In this document: positions 55,785 through 64,000 of the stretch, one piece after another | How positions within the stretch are numbered: the stretch's first letter is position 1 | Layout: every line of letters begins with the position of its first letter | NCBI GenBank assembly: GCA_028819845.1 | Contig: JAPPKS010000023.1 | Span: forward strand, 219,673-283,672 | Direction: 5' to 3' | Source of the DNA: Candidatus Poribacteria bacterium | Lineage (GTDB): Bacteria; Poribacteria; WGA-4E; PCPOR2b | DNA length: 64,000 bases | Notes under the pieces: generated by a model | Seen by the model: the letters and a program-made list of their open reading frames with translations, nothing else | Told to the model about the DNA's origin: nothing | Database searches by the model: none | Made by a program: the position numbers and the translations under genes

Positions 55785-56537
55785 TTACGGGGCGTGTTTG
55801 ATTGTTGCCCATGTGGTCACTAGCGACCCTTCGGGCGACACAGCTTCCCCGTCGCTGCCTAAAAACAGCGTCGATACTTCGTCTGCACTGAGCGCACGAT
55901 TATAGACACGCAAATTGTCCATGCAACCCACGAATGAATTCAATCCGATATTCCCAAGCCAAAGGTCGGATTCGTTTTGTTCGATTGGTCCAGGGATTCC
56001 GTCGTTGCCGCCGACGACTTCGCCGTCAATGTAGTGAGTCGATACCTGTCCGTCCAACGTCGCCGTAACAAGATGCCACTCGTTCAAACTCAACGGCTCC
56101 GCGGGAGCTGTACCGTGCCAACTGCCTTCCGCTCGGATTTCAAGGCGGCCGCCTCCCCTAAGCAGATCGAAGTTGTATTGTTGGTGTTTGTAAACCAGTC
56201 GGTTCTCACCTTCGGGGTCAAAGTCTTCCAGATTGACCCAGACTGCAACCGTGAACGCGTTTGTAACCAGAAGACCGGCGCCAGAAATTGTCGCCTTTCG
56301 GTCGGGGTCGGCAAAGCGCAAGCATTTGCCGCCCTGATAGCCGTCATCTGACCGCTCGGCGGTTTGAAGCGTCCCGTCATTTCCATTACCGGTGATATCC
56401 ATTAGAACATCCCCATCGCCTTCAAAGTTGAAGTGTGCGAGGAGCCCCGCCTCAAGGTCGGCGGATACCGGAGAAACCATCCCCCACGCCAATACAGTAA
56501 GGGCAGAAATCAAACTCAACACCAAGTGACGTTGCAT
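55785..56537 (-). CDS. Secreted LamG/concanavalin-like protein, tandem copy 2
   Basis: This 250-residue paralogue of the gene at 54893 has a signal peptide (MQRHLVLSLISALTVLAWG), a LamG domain (about 25-225; LEAGLLAHFNFEGDGDVLMD, NAFTVAVWVNLEDFDPEGEN, EWHLVTATLDGQVSTHYIDG, GCMDNLRVYNRALSADEV) and a C-terminal GSLVTTWATIKHAP. ATG 56537 is preferred to ATG 56552 because GGAGG lies eight bases upstream and the signal peptide starts there. An extended -10 element is just ahead. It is transcribed before its tandem copy. Confidence 0.86.
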   Translation of the reverse strand: MQRHLVLSLISALTVLAWGMVSPVSADLEAGLLAHFNFEGDGDVLMDITGNGNDGTLQTAERSDDGYQGGKCLRFADPDRKATISGAGLLVTNAFTVAVWVNLEDFDPEGENRLVYKHQQYNFDLLRGGGRLEIRAEGSWHGTAPAEPLSLNEWHLVTATLDGQVSTHYIDGEVVGGNDGIPGPIEQNESDLWLGNIGLNSFVGCMDNLRVYNRALSADEVSTLFLGSDGEAVSPEGSLVTTWATIKHAP

Positions 56538-56596
56538 AAATTTTACCTCCAAATGGGTTATTATTCGCTATGTGCTTCAAGATACGTGAAATTAAA

Positions 56597-56605
56597 ATTA
56601 TAGCA
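56597..56605 (-). promoter_or_regulatory. Extended -10 promoter of the tandem LamG genes
   Basis: On the minus strand TGCTATAAT (TGn plus a perfect TATAAT) lies about 60 bases before the ATG at 56537. No well-spaced -35 was found. Confidence 0.4.
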
Positions 56606-56647
56606 TGATTCACTGACTACTCGCCACAAAAAAACTCTCGCCATATT

Positions 56648-57592
56648 TCACAGCTTCGTGGCGGCAATACCCACCCAACTATCTTGCTTCTGAATCTCAA
56701 TACATTGAAAACCGTTCGCTCGCAATAGAATTTCAATCTCAACCGCTTCCTTCCCCAAAAGCCCTGACAATACAACTTTCCCTTCACTTTTGAGATATTG
56801 CGGACAGCGGGGAATCATGGGTAGAATTTCCTCCGAAAGCGTGTTGGATATGATGAGGTGATATGTACCGCACAGCGCATTCAGCCCGTCGCCCTGCTTC
56901 AGACGAACGATGGGTTGGACGCCATTGCGTAGAACATTTTCCGACGCAATCGGCATCACTGTCTCATCTATATCTGTGGCATCGACCCGCTTGGCGCCGA
57001 GTTTGGCTGCCGCAATTGATAAGATGCCGGTTCCGGTGCCAATGTCGGCAGCAATGTCGCCCTTCCTGATTACCTTCTCTAACAGCTCCATTGAGACCTG
57101 GGTCGTCGGATGATGTCCAGTCCCAAAAGCCATTCCCGGATCTAATCGGATTAGGATTTCCGAATCATTGGGCTTAAACTCATGCCATGTTGGGGCGATA
57201 ACGATGCGTTTTCCGATGCGGTGAGGGTGGAAGCCGGAACGCCATTTCGCAGCCCAATCTTCTTCTTCAACCTCGCTCAACCAAACTTCCGCCGGATGAG
57301 GATTCATCCCGATTTCGGGTAGCTGCGCTAGAAATTTTTGTACCACCTGAACACGATCACTAACAACATCGTCCGCGCGAAAGTAGGAAATTAGCTTCAC
57401 CGCGGGTTGAGGCGAGGTCGAATCTTCTTTAACCTCAATGCCGTTCGCATTCAACTCAAACAAGTAATTCGAGACAGCGTCAACTGCTTCATGAGAGGTT
57501 ACCACGGTGAGCTGCGTCCATCTCATAATACTAACTTCATCATAGTTTGAGTCCGGCGAACTTTTTTCTGCGCTGCCGATAGACGAACGCAT
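56648..57592 (-). CDS. prmA: Ribosomal protein L11 methyltransferase
   Basis: This protein (292-314 residues depending on start) matches PrmA. The N-terminal substrate-recognition region has MRWTQLTVVTSHEAVDAVSN, EVEEEDWAAKWRSGFHPHRI and the SAM-dependent methyltransferase domain carries RLDPGMAFGTGHHPTTQVSM and ADIGTGTGILSIAAAKLGA. It trimethylates ribosomal protein L11. The in-frame ATG at 57592 overlaps the preceding stop (TAATG), suggesting coupling, but homologues begin at the internal ATG 57526, so 22 extra residues may not be translated. Confidence 0.9.
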   Translation of the reverse strand: MRSSIGSAEKSSPDSNYDEVSIMRWTQLTVVTSHEAVDAVSNYLFELNANGIEVKEDSTSPQPAVKLISYFRADDVVSDRVQVVQKFLAQLPEIGMNPHPAEVWLSEVEEEDWAAKWRSGFHPHRIGKRIVIAPTWHEFKPNDSEILIRLDPGMAFGTGHHPTTQVSMELLEKVIRKGDIAADIGTGTGILSIAAAKLGAKRVDATDIDETVMPIASENVLRNGVQPIVRLKQGDGLNALCGTYHLIISNTLSEEILPMIPRCPQYLKSEGKVVLSGLLGKEAVEIEILLRANGFQCIEIQKQDSWVGIAATKL

Positions 57593-58482
57593 TAGATGGA
57601 GCCGGGTTGTGATTCCCCTTTGTAATATGGACCGTAGTGAGGACCGATTAGGTTTTCGCTAACCCCGGGCCCCGATTGACCGCCTGTGATTAGAAAATCG
57701 TCGCCTATGCCGCACAACCAATTGTACATGTCAGCGACATACTTGGTTAGGTGTCGAGGAATTCGATCAGAAAGCGCCGTCCCCAAATTGAAGTCCGGCT
57801 CAATAATCCAATCCCTTTCCGGGCTTACTGTGCGCCAGTAGTCGTATTTCAGCATGTGCCGCACACCCGATGCTGTAGCGTCGCTTTTTCGATGCAGAAT
57901 GCTTTGGGAATGGACAGCAAGCGTGCCAGCGGATCCGGCGGAGGAAACCCCTTGAGCCAGTTCCGGCGCATAAGGCGGATCAAGATGCGATGTTGGTACA
58001 ATTTCGGTAGGCCCCATCTCAGGCGGCGTATCCTGCGGAACGTAAAATACCTCAATAAAGTTGATTTTAGGGCCGCTGACGAATCCACCGTCATGATGCC
58101 ATCCCTGTGAGGGGGACGGACAGTTTGTGGAATGCCGGCTCATGAGGACCGGCAGCCCGACATTTCTGCCCAACAGCGAACGTAACACACCGGTCACTTG
58201 AGGATTGAGAATCACATTGTCAATGAACCACTCCTCTAGATAGAGCGTGCTAGGTTCATGCGAGTTGCGGATTCTCTCCAAATCCCGGCGGGTGCGTCCC
58301 TCAGGAATATAACTCGGGTTCGAAGGCAGCTCCCCATTCAGATAGGCGCACGTGCGTTGATTCGTTTCATCATCAATCACACCTTCTAGGATTAGGTACC
58401 CGTCTCGGCAGAAATCCAGAATCTGCGTGTCGGTTAGGGTCGGTTCACAGTCAAACGTTCTATTGATTTTGTCGTAATTCAT
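57592..58482 (-). CDS. Phytanoyl-CoA dioxygenase family protein
   Basis: This 296-residue Fe(II)/2-oxoglutarate-dependent oxygenase belongs to the PhyH family. The double-stranded beta-helix ligands are visible as HHDGGF (H and D) in the middle and a distal His in LAVHSQSILHRKSD, with basic residues after it that could bind 2-oxoglutarate. The N-terminal line FCRDGYLILEGVIDDETNQR is typical. The substrate is unknown; the family is strongly expanded in sponge symbionts, from memory. The stop overlaps the ATG of prmA. Confidence 0.9.
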   Translation of the reverse strand: MNYDKINRTFDCEPTLTDTQILDFCRDGYLILEGVIDDETNQRTCAYLNGELPSNPSYIPEGRTRRDLERIRNSHEPSTLYLEEWFIDNVILNPQVTGVLRSLLGRNVGLPVLMSRHSTNCPSPSQGWHHDGGFVSGPKINFIEVFYVPQDTPPEMGPTEIVPTSHLDPPYAPELAQGVSSAGSAGTLAVHSQSILHRKSDATASGVRHMLKYDYWRTVSPERDWIIEPDFNLGTALSDRIPRHLTKYVADMYNWLCGIGDDFLITGGQSGPGVSENLIGPHYGPYYKGESQPGSI

Positions 58483-58610
58483 CGTGGATCACCCCAATCA
58501 AGTTTGAAGTCTCTTCGCTCGTCTGCATGCCAGCCGAAACTCAAACCAGCCGTATTAGTTATTATTACGTATTGACGATTCTCCGTCAACCCATAAATAC
58601 GTGTATGTCA

Positions 58611-59591
58611 TTACCCAATTTCCCAATCGAGCAGTACCCCCATGGCTTGATTCATCCGGTTGTAGAGTAAATCAAACGCGTCCGCAGCCTGGCTGAATGG
58701 AAATCGGTGAGTTGTCATCTGCTCTGTCCGGACGATTCCGGATCCGAGAAGTTCCATCGCGCGGCGAGAAATCCCCGCTCCAACCGTCTGGCCGTAGTAA
58801 CCTCCGAGTATCTGGCGCCGCTGAATTTTCCCGCTCCACAGCGGCAGGGGCGCATCTTCGTAAAGCCCAATCAGATGCAACAACCCCCCGACAGCGAGCA
58901 TATCTAACCCCTGGTCAAACGCGTCGGGTCCCCCAGGACCGCCGACGGCGTACACAACAATATCGGCGCCAATGCCGTTGGTTAGCCGGCGGACAGCTCG
59001 AACTGCATCTTCATCAGACGCGTTGATGACAACGTCGGCGCCCAATGCTTCAGCTAACTGACACCGGTTGTCCAATGTGTCAATTGCAATTACACGCCCA
59101 TTGCCGTTGGCTTTTGCGACCTGCATGATTAGGCTGCCGACCAGTCCCTGCCCCACTATTACAACCGTGTCATTCGATTGAATGTTTTCGATGTCCACCC
59201 ATGCTACCGCGCCCGACACCAGGGGATAGTAGGGAGCCTGATCGAAATTCACGGTCGATAGCATGGGAACCACTTGCGCGTGCTCCTGCGGCGAACTTAC
59301 ACGCGCGGGCCGAACAACATATTGAGCGTGCGGCGCCGAAGCAACCACCCGATCGCCGACCGCGAAGTGCTCAACGCCCGCACCGACAGCGTCAACAACT
59401 CCCGCCAGCGAATATCCCATCCGTTCCGGGTCAATCGCTGATGCTCGTGTATACCGTCCACCCATCTCCGATCCCCGGCTGATAAGGCTCCGTACCGCTT
59501 TGACACGAACCTCGCCGTGGCCCGGTTCAGGTGTGGGAACCTCCTCTATGACGATATTAAACTTGCCTTCCGGTTTGCAAACCCGTTTCAC
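58611..59591 (-). CDS. Zinc-type MDR dehydrogenase/oxidoreductase
   Basis: This 326-residue medium-chain dehydrogenase/reductase has an N-terminal GroES-like fold (EEVPTPEPGHGEVRVKAVRS, MGYSLAGVVDAVGAGVEHFAVGDRVV) and a Rossmann domain (VIVGQGLVGSLIMQVAKANG, AEALGADVVI). The catalytic zinc ligands of classic alcohol dehydrogenases are not all recognisable: the segment where the first Cys would be reads SLISRGSE. The substrate is unknown; such proteins are common in sugar or acid catabolism. The start is GTG with AAAGGA upstream. It is followed by the PhyH gene 128 bases later. Confidence 0.85.
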   Translation of the reverse strand: MKRVCKPEGKFNIVIEEVPTPEPGHGEVRVKAVRSLISRGSEMGGRYTRASAIDPERMGYSLAGVVDAVGAGVEHFAVGDRVVASAPHAQYVVRPARVSSPQEHAQVVPMLSTVNFDQAPYYPLVSGAVAWVDIENIQSNDTVVIVGQGLVGSLIMQVAKANGNGRVIAIDTLDNRCQLAEALGADVVINASDEDAVRAVRRLTNGIGADIVVYAVGGPGGPDAFDQGLDMLAVGGLLHLIGLYEDAPLPLWSGKIQRRQILGGYYGQTVGAGISRRAMELLGSGIVRTEQMTTHRFPFSQAADAFDLLYNRMNQAMGVLLDWEIG

Positions 59592-59826
59592 AGTCCGTCC
59601 TTTCTACGACAAACTTTAGACGAATATTCCTAACAAACGGTTGAATTGATGGGACACGCCGCGCCGTGGTTCTAGGTCGTTTTTATGGTATGCTCACTCG
59701 TCGTGTGCGTTCACGCGGTTCGCAATTTAGCAAAGACAATATATGATGTCAACCCAAAAATCGAAATTTTGCCGTTTTATCTATGCCGTCCAAAAGACTT
59801 TAGCGACAGATTGAGTTTCTTTCAAC

Positions 59827-59855
59827 TTGACAACGCAATCCAGTTATGATATTAT
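59827..59855 (+). promoter_or_regulatory. Promoter of rplM
   Basis: TTGACA (59827-59832) and TATTAT (59850-59855) with a 17-base spacer lie about 100 bases before rplM. The leader contains the small palindrome CAACATCAATGTTG, which might have an autoregulatory role. The remainder of the 364-base gap shows nothing. Confidence 0.7.
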
Positions 59856-59955
59856 TTCGGGCTGTGCTCAACATCAATGTTGCTTCATCTATAGAAGTTG
59901 GATCGCTAGTAAAGTGCAGGGCACACATTCTTGTGATTACGCGTAGGAGCAGATT

Positions 59956-60393
59956 ATGCTTACAATGAAATCATACGTTTTTAAAGAATCGGACTGGGAA
60001 ATCAAGTGGTATGTCGTAGACGCAAATGGAAAAGTGCTCGGGCGTTTGGCGACTCAAATTGCGACCATTCTTCGGGGAAAGCACCGTCCGACTTTTACGC
60101 CGCATGCCGATATGGGGTATCGCGTCGCCGTTGTTAATGCCGAGAAGGTCATCGTCACGGGAAAGAAAGCCGAACAGAAAACCTACTTTCGTTACAGCGG
60201 CTATCCAAGCGGGGACAAATACACCACCTTCAAAGAGCAGATGCAGAAAAAACCGGAAGAAATTATAAGACATGCCGTGAAGGGAATGCTGCCGAAAAAT
60301 CGCTTGGGACGAAAATTGATTAAAAAGTTAAAGGTTTACGCCGGTCCGAATCATCCGCACGATGCGCAGCTACCCGAAATAGTGGAGATTTAA
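59956..60393 (+). CDS. rplM: 50S ribosomal protein L13
   Basis: This is the 145-residue L13 protein, an early assembly protein of the large subunit. Typical sequences are [55 protein letters not shown] and [24 protein letters not shown] lies six bases before ATG 59956, which supports that start although ATG 59965 is also in frame. Unusually, rpsI does not follow directly but after a 292-base gap. Confidence 0.97.
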   Translation: MLTMKSYVFKESDWEIKWYVVDANGKVLGRLATQIATILRGKHRPTFTPHADMGYRVAVVNAEKVIVTGKKAEQKTYFRYSGYPSGDKYTTFKEQMQKKPEEIIRHAVKGMLPKNRLGRKLIKKLKVYAGPNHPHDAQLPEIVEI

Positions 60394-60685
60394 CCTTCAG
60401 CAAAGGCGATGTGTTCACTAATGCTCCGATTCGCCTGTCAATTAAACCAGAGACGGGCAGTTTTCGGCTAAAATCTTTTTCACGTACTCACTTCACATTG
60501 TATTTGTCCGAGTCATGAGCGTAGATGTCCACGTTAAAACGCTACGCCGTCGTAGGCGGCGCATCTTACCCTGCATTCGTGATGAAGCAGCGTATTACAA
60601 CGCCTCTACGTTATCAGCGAAATTCCAATCAGCAATAGACTAACAGCAGAAGACTAGGCTACACACTTGAAACTGAGGAGACGGT
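60394..60685 (+). other. 292-base gap between rplM and rpsI
   Basis: No gene is visible. A small hairpin, CTACGCCGTCGTAG, overlaps a GCC/GGC inverted pair around 60540-60562. No T-run follows it. The two ribosomal genes are usually less than about 20 bases apart, so the spacer is odd and may hold a second promoter or a repeat. Confidence 0.5.
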
Positions 60686-61081
60686 ATGGCAGTGGAACAA
60701 TATTGGGGAACAGGGCGGCGTAAAACCTCCGTGGCACGCGTTAGGTTGGTCGCGGATGGGTCTGGACAGTTCGTAGTCAATAGAAAACCGATTGAGGAAT
60801 ACTTCGATCGGGCAGACCACGTTCAGATTGCGAAACAACCGTTTGGGGTTATTGAAAGAAGCAGCGAATATGATGTCTTCGTGAACGCGCATGGCGGCGG
60901 TATCTCGGGGCAAGCGGGAGCGATTCTTCACGGACTTGCCCGCGCCCTCGTTAAGGCGGATGAGTCTTTCAAACCCACCCTGAAAAAAGCAGGCTTCCTG
61001 ACCCGGGATGCTCGAATGGTTGAACGCAAAAAATATGGACAGAAAGGCGCACGCGCTCGGTTCCAATTCTCCAAACGCTAG
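60686..61081 (+). CDS. rpsI: 30S ribosomal protein S9
   Basis: This is the 131-residue S9 protein of the small subunit, whose C-terminus reaches the P-site tRNA. Typical sequences are [57 protein letters not shown] and the terminal FSKR. GAGGAGACGGT precedes the ATG. Confidence 0.97.
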   Translation: MAVEQYWGTGRRKTSVARVRLVADGSGQFVVNRKPIEEYFDRADHVQIAKQPFGVIERSSEYDVFVNAHGGGISGQAGAILHGLARALVKADESFKPTLKKAGFLTRDARMVERKKYGQKGARARFQFSKR

Positions 61082-61121
61082 ATTCTCCTTATTGTTGGGA
61101 ATCTTATTGAGGATGTAAATC

Positions 61122-62414
61122 ATGCCAAATATCGCTATATTGGGTGCCCAATGGGGCGATGAAAGCAAAGGCAAAACCACGGATTTTCTCGCTGAAAAAG
61201 CCGATATTGTTGCAAGGTATCAAGGCGGTGATAACGCCGGGCATACTATCGTTATCGGGGACGAGAAATACATTCTTCATCTGCTTCCGTCCGGTATTCT
61301 ACAGCCCCATACCGTAAATGTGATTGGCAACGGTGTGGTCATCAATCTGGAAACGCTTTTCGCTGAAATCAATGAGCTCGTTGCACGTGGAATTGAGGTT
61401 GGCGGACGTCTGAAGATAAGTTCCCGAGCCCACTTAATCCTCCCTTACCACAAGATAATGGAATCGTGGGACGACTTAGGAAGCGGGTTAAAGATAGGCA
61501 CCACCTCGCGCGGAATTGGACCAACATACGTCGATAAGATGAATCGCCATTCGGGAATACGGGTCGCGGATCTGCTTGAGTTCGACCTGTTTCAGAAGAA
61601 ATTTGACTTTAATCTTGAAGCCAAAGATTACGTCCTCAATCAGATCGGCGGCGAGATTGATAGAAATGCCTTACTTGAGAAATACTACGAATACGCTCAG
61701 CAGCTTGCGCCCTATGTCATTGATACCCCTGAATTCATGCACCGAGAGATGAAATCCGGGAAGCAGGTGCTCTTTGAGGGTGCGCAGGGGACGATGCTAG
61801 ATATCGATTTTGGGACATATCCGTACGTCACGTCGTCCAATACTACCGTCGGTGCGGTATGTACAGGGCTGGGCGTCGCGCCCAAGGCGATTGATCATGT
61901 TTTGGGAGTCTCAAAAGCATACGTGACGCGTGTCGGGGGCGGCCCATTCCCGACAGAGATGCCGCCAGATTTGGATGAAGAGATTCGCCGTATCGGCGAA
62001 GAATACGGCGCAACGACGCAGCGCCCGCGCCGCTGCGGCTGGCTCGATCTTGTCGCACTGCGCTATGCAACCCAAATTAACGGCTTTACCGGTATTGTTC
62101 TGACGAAATTTGATGTCTTGGACGGCCTTGACGAAATCCAAATATGCGTTGCGTATCAGCGTGATGGCGAGGAAGTATCGGCGTTTCCGGCGAACTTACG
62201 GACTCTCGCTGAATGTGAGCCTGTTTACGAAACACTGCCCGGCTGGAAACAGTCAACCGCCGATGTTCGCCGATACGAAGATTTGCCAACAAACGCAAAG
62301 CGATACATCTCATACGTCGCTGAATTCTTGGACGTGCCCATTGTTATGGCTTCCGTGGGTAAGGATCGGGCACAAACTGTAATTTGCGATTCAGATTTCC
62401 TCTCATCTGATTGA
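61122..62414 (+). CDS. purA: Adenylosuccinate synthetase
   Basis: This 430-residue enzyme makes adenylosuccinate from IMP, aspartate and GTP in AMP synthesis. The P-loop GAQWGDESKGKTTDFLAE-like start (GAQWGDES) is present, with QGGDNAGHTIVI, VLFEGAQGTMLDIDFGTYPY, SSNTTVGAVCTG and GQRPRRCGWLDLVALRYA-like sequence (TTQRPRRCGWLDL). Length is typical. It follows rpsI after 40 bases on the same strand and is probably partly co-transcribed. Confidence 0.97.
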   Translation: MPNIAILGAQWGDESKGKTTDFLAEKADIVARYQGGDNAGHTIVIGDEKYILHLLPSGILQPHTVNVIGNGVVINLETLFAEINELVARGIEVGGRLKISSRAHLILPYHKIMESWDDLGSGLKIGTTSRGIGPTYVDKMNRHSGIRVADLLEFDLFQKKFDFNLEAKDYVLNQIGGEIDRNALLEKYYEYAQQLAPYVIDTPEFMHREMKSGKQVLFEGAQGTMLDIDFGTYPYVTSSNTTVGAVCTGLGVAPKAIDHVLGVSKAYVTRVGGGPFPTEMPPDLDEEIRRIGEEYGATTQRPRRCGWLDLVALRYATQINGFTGIVLTKFDVLDGLDEIQICVAYQRDGEEVSAFPANLRTLAECEPVYETLPGWKQSTADVRRYEDLPTNAKRYISYVAEFLDVPIVMASVGKDRAQTVICDSDFLSSD

Positions 62415-62460
62415 TCGCCCGCTGGTTGAGATACGGCCGCACCGATGTCAATACGCTGCC

Positions 62461-62490
62461 TTGACATTTTGGGTCACAATTCGGTATCAT
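62461..62490 (+). promoter_or_regulatory. Promoter of the tRNA-Lys/tRNA-Glu unit
   Basis: TTGACA (62461-62466) and TATCAT (62485-62490) have an 18-base spacer and lie 35 bases before the first tRNA. Confidence 0.6.
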
Positions 62491-62525
62491 TTATCGCTAT
62501 CTACAATAGCGGCACCGCCAACTTA

Positions 62526-62598
62526 GGGCCGTTAGCTCAGTTGGTAGAGCATCTGACTTTTAATCAGGTGGTCACAGGTTCGACCCCTGTACGGCCCA
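62526..62598 (+). tRNA. tRNA-Lys (anticodon TTT)
   Basis: A cloverleaf with acceptor GGGCCGT/ACGGCCC, D-arm GCTC/GAGC, an anticodon stem TCTGA/TCAGG around loop CTTTTAA (anticodon TTT) and T-arm CAGGTTCGACCCCTG. The discriminator is A. The full CCA end is not encoded (ACCT follows). Confidence 0.95.
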
Positions 62599-62604
62599 CC
62601 TATC

Positions 62605-62679
62605 GTCCCCGTCGTCTAGCCTGGCCAAGGACACCAGCCTTTCACGCTGGCGACACGGGTTCAAATCCCGTCGGGGACG
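62605..62679 (+). tRNA. tRNA-Glu (anticodon TTC)
   Basis: A cloverleaf with acceptor GTCCCCG/CGGGGAC, anticodon stem CCAGC/GCTGG around loop CTTTCAC (anticodon TTC) and T-arm CGGGTTCAAATCCCG. Discriminator G, no encoded CCA. It lies six bases after tRNA-Lys. Confidence 0.95.
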
Positions 62680-62689
62680 TCCAATCTTT

Positions 62690-62724
62690 AGCCCCTTCCA
62701 CACGATGTGGTAGGGGCTTTTTTT
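62690..62724 (+). terminator. Rho-independent terminator after the tRNA pair
   Basis: AGCCCCT (62690-62696) pairs with AGGGGCT (62712-62718), extended by inner CCACA/TGTGG pairs, and is followed by a run of seven T. Confidence 0.85.
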
Positions 62725-62939
62725 CTAGCAATGAGTTGCCGCGGGCTATGCTCTTGGAACCTGTTTGATCGTTTATTTTATACCGCACCAGTTTCCTTGA
62801 TCCAAGCCCCAGAGGGGCGACAGGTTATCGCAACTCAACCACCCATTATTCAATCTGGCTTATCATTTAACCCAAATTTCAATGGTCAGTAAAAAAACAA
62901 GCGGCTAATTACCCGGCAAACGGAAAGGAACGCAACCAA

Positions 62940-64000
62940 TTGAACGATGACCGAGAACTAGGCAAGGTAGACATCCCACCCATCAGCGGCGTCTTTGGTG
63001 AATCGTGGTCGCTCAAGAAACTGCTCGGACTGCTCGCCGTGTTTGGCCCCGCAGCAATTGTGGCGTCGGTCAGCATCGGCGCGGGTGAGACCATTGTCGT
63101 CGTACGCGCCGGAGCATGGGCAGGCTATAGGTTGCTGTGGCTCGTACTGCTCAGTTGCGTAGTCAAGGGTGTATTTGTCACGTATCTGCTGGGCCGCTAC
63201 ACTGCCGTCAGTGGCGAACACATCGGACACCGCTTGGCTCGGCTGCCCGGTCCCCGCGGTTGGCTGCCGCTGGCGATTGTGGCGATGGAAATGCTCGGCG
63301 CGCCGCTCGCTTGGGTTCCGATTGCCAAACCGTGCGGCGATCTGTTCCATTTTTTATTTCAAAGTTCGCTGTCGCAGTCTATCGCTGAACCCATCTGGGA
63401 GAATATCTTCACCTCTTGCTTCATCACACTTGCGCTTGCGTTCGGCTTGCGCCTCTCGTTTGAAAGGCTGGAAAAACAGCAAATAATCATCTGCCTTATC
63501 CTCGTCACCGGTACGCTTATCGGCACGCTGATTGTGCGTCCCAATTTTAGGGAAGCGGTCATCGGCAGCATTAGTTTCGGACACATTCCGCCGTTTCCTG
63601 CATGGGCGCCGCAGGACGCTATAAAAAATCCGCTGCTGACGATGGCAACCGCCTTCGGATACGTCGGCGGTTCCGTCATGGGGTACGTAGTCTATGCAAA
63701 CTGGGTTGGGATGCACAGATGGGGTTTGACAGGTCACCAGAACATTGACGCCATCCGCCGTCACGCGTTCACACGCGACAAAATCGACTACCTGCCCGAC
63801 TCGCCGGAGCAAGTGAGCCAGTTACGCAAACTGGTAGCGCCGCTGCGGTGGGATGCCGGCATCGGAGCGGTCGTGCTTTTCATTGTGACGGGCGCGTTTA
63901 TGTTATCCGGCGCCGCGGTGCTGTATCCCCTCCAAACCACGTTTGAAGGGTGGGGGCTGCTGACCAACCAAGCCCATGTTTGGAGCAACATTCATGCGTC
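62940..64000 (+). CDS. Divergent Nramp-family transporter (3' end outside window)
   Basis: The first 353 residues of a polytopic membrane protein run off the right edge. The N-terminal pattern SLKKLLGLLAVFGPAAIVAS, then SIGAGETIVVVRAGAWAGYR and a helix with LSCVVKGVFVTYLLGRYTAV, matches Nramp family metal transporters in layout. The DPGN metal-binding motif of transmembrane helix 1 is replaced by GAGET, and the helix 6 region (TAFGYVGGSVMGYVVYANWV) lacks the MPH metal ligands. It probably does not carry manganese or iron like classical members. The start is TTG 62940 with AAAGGA ten bases upstream. Confidence 0.75.
   Translation, partial: MNDDRELGKVDIPPISGVFGESWSLKKLLGLLAVFGPAAIVASVSIGAGETIVVVRAGAWAGYRLLWLVLLSCVVKGVFVTYLLGRYTAVSGEHIGHRLARLPGPRGWLPLAIVAMEMLGAPLAWVPIAKPCGDLFHFLFQSSLSQSIAEPIWENIFTSCFITLALAFGLRLSFERLEKQQIIICLILVTGTLIGTLIVRPNFREAVIGSISFGHIPPFPAWAPQDAIKNPLLTMATAFGYVGGSVMGYVVYANWVGMHRWGLTGHQNIDAIRRHAFTRDKIDYLPDSPEQVSQLRKLVAPLRWDAGIGAVVLFIVTGAFMLSGAAVLYPLQTTFEGWGLLTNQAHVWSNIHA

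Noticed and set aside
1-64000. CRISPR array, rRNA genes, intact insertion sequence or prophage
   Set aside because: No regularly spaced direct repeats, no rRNA-like sequence, no transposase or phage structural genes were seen.

Overview
The window (about 50% GC by eye) looks like a chromosomal segment of an uncultured Gram-negative bacterium. LolA, a TonB-family protein, a PorV/UPF0164-like outer-membrane barrel protein and several secreted proteins imply a two-membrane envelope. The gene content fits Candidatus Poribacteria or a close relative: many secreted LamG-type lectin-fold proteins, a phytanoyl-CoA dioxygenase family enzyme, two large DUF6785-like membrane proteins, AtuA-family enzymes and a very long TPR protein. 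That placement rests on remembered gene repertoires, not on a phylogeny.

Layout. 1-2.8 kb: an operon on the minus strand, lolA-pgsA-thpR-recA (recA runs off the left edge), with a good sigma-70-like promoter. 3.5-4.6 kb: an unrecognised coiled-coil protein. 4.6-8.5 kb: a minus-strand operon of a polytopic DUF6785-like membrane protein, AtuA and a small AtuA-associated protein. 8.6-13 kb: a divergently transcribed three-subunit xanthine-dehydrogenase-type molybdenum hydroxylase and a MoaD-like sulphur carrier. 13-21.8 kb: an accessory region with three secreted LamG proteins, two copies of a TIR-bounded non-autonomous element, an AAA ATPase/PIN-like nuclease cassette with a truncated gene in front of it, a frameshifted PQQ-propeller gene and an orphan type-1 periplasmic binding protein. 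21.8-28.8 kb: an orphan iron/thiamine-type binding protein with a tiny membrane protein, a CorC-like CBS protein, a secreted beta-sandwich protein, an orphan NtrY-like sensor kinase and a NUDIX/eIF2B-like fusion. 28.9-44 kb: an envelope cluster with a double-VWA protein, two membrane/coiled-coil proteins, a LamG-cohesin protein and an 8.7-kb gene for a TPR-thioredoxin protein. 44-48 kb: htpG, a barrel protein and TonB. 48.7-51.6 kb: an operon of archaeal-type pantoate kinase, archaeal-type phosphopantothenate synthetase and myo-inositol-1-phosphate synthase. 51.7-59.6 kb: a second DUF6785-like protein, a gene broken by an amber codon, two tandem LamG proteins, prmA, a PhyH-family oxygenase and an MDR dehydrogenase. 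59.8-64 kb: rplM, rpsI, purA, tRNA-Lys, tRNA-Glu and a divergent Nramp-family transporter that runs off the right edge.

The most interesting points are the archaeal-style coenzyme A genes in a bacterial operon, a short conserved C-terminal peptide (consensus roughly [KS][LI]x[TA][TA]W[AG]x[LIV]K) shared by six otherwise different secreted proteins, the ATPase/PIN-like cassette, and the giant TPR protein whose thioredoxin domain has CPPS in place of CPPC. No CRISPR array, rRNA, intact insertion sequence or prophage was seen.
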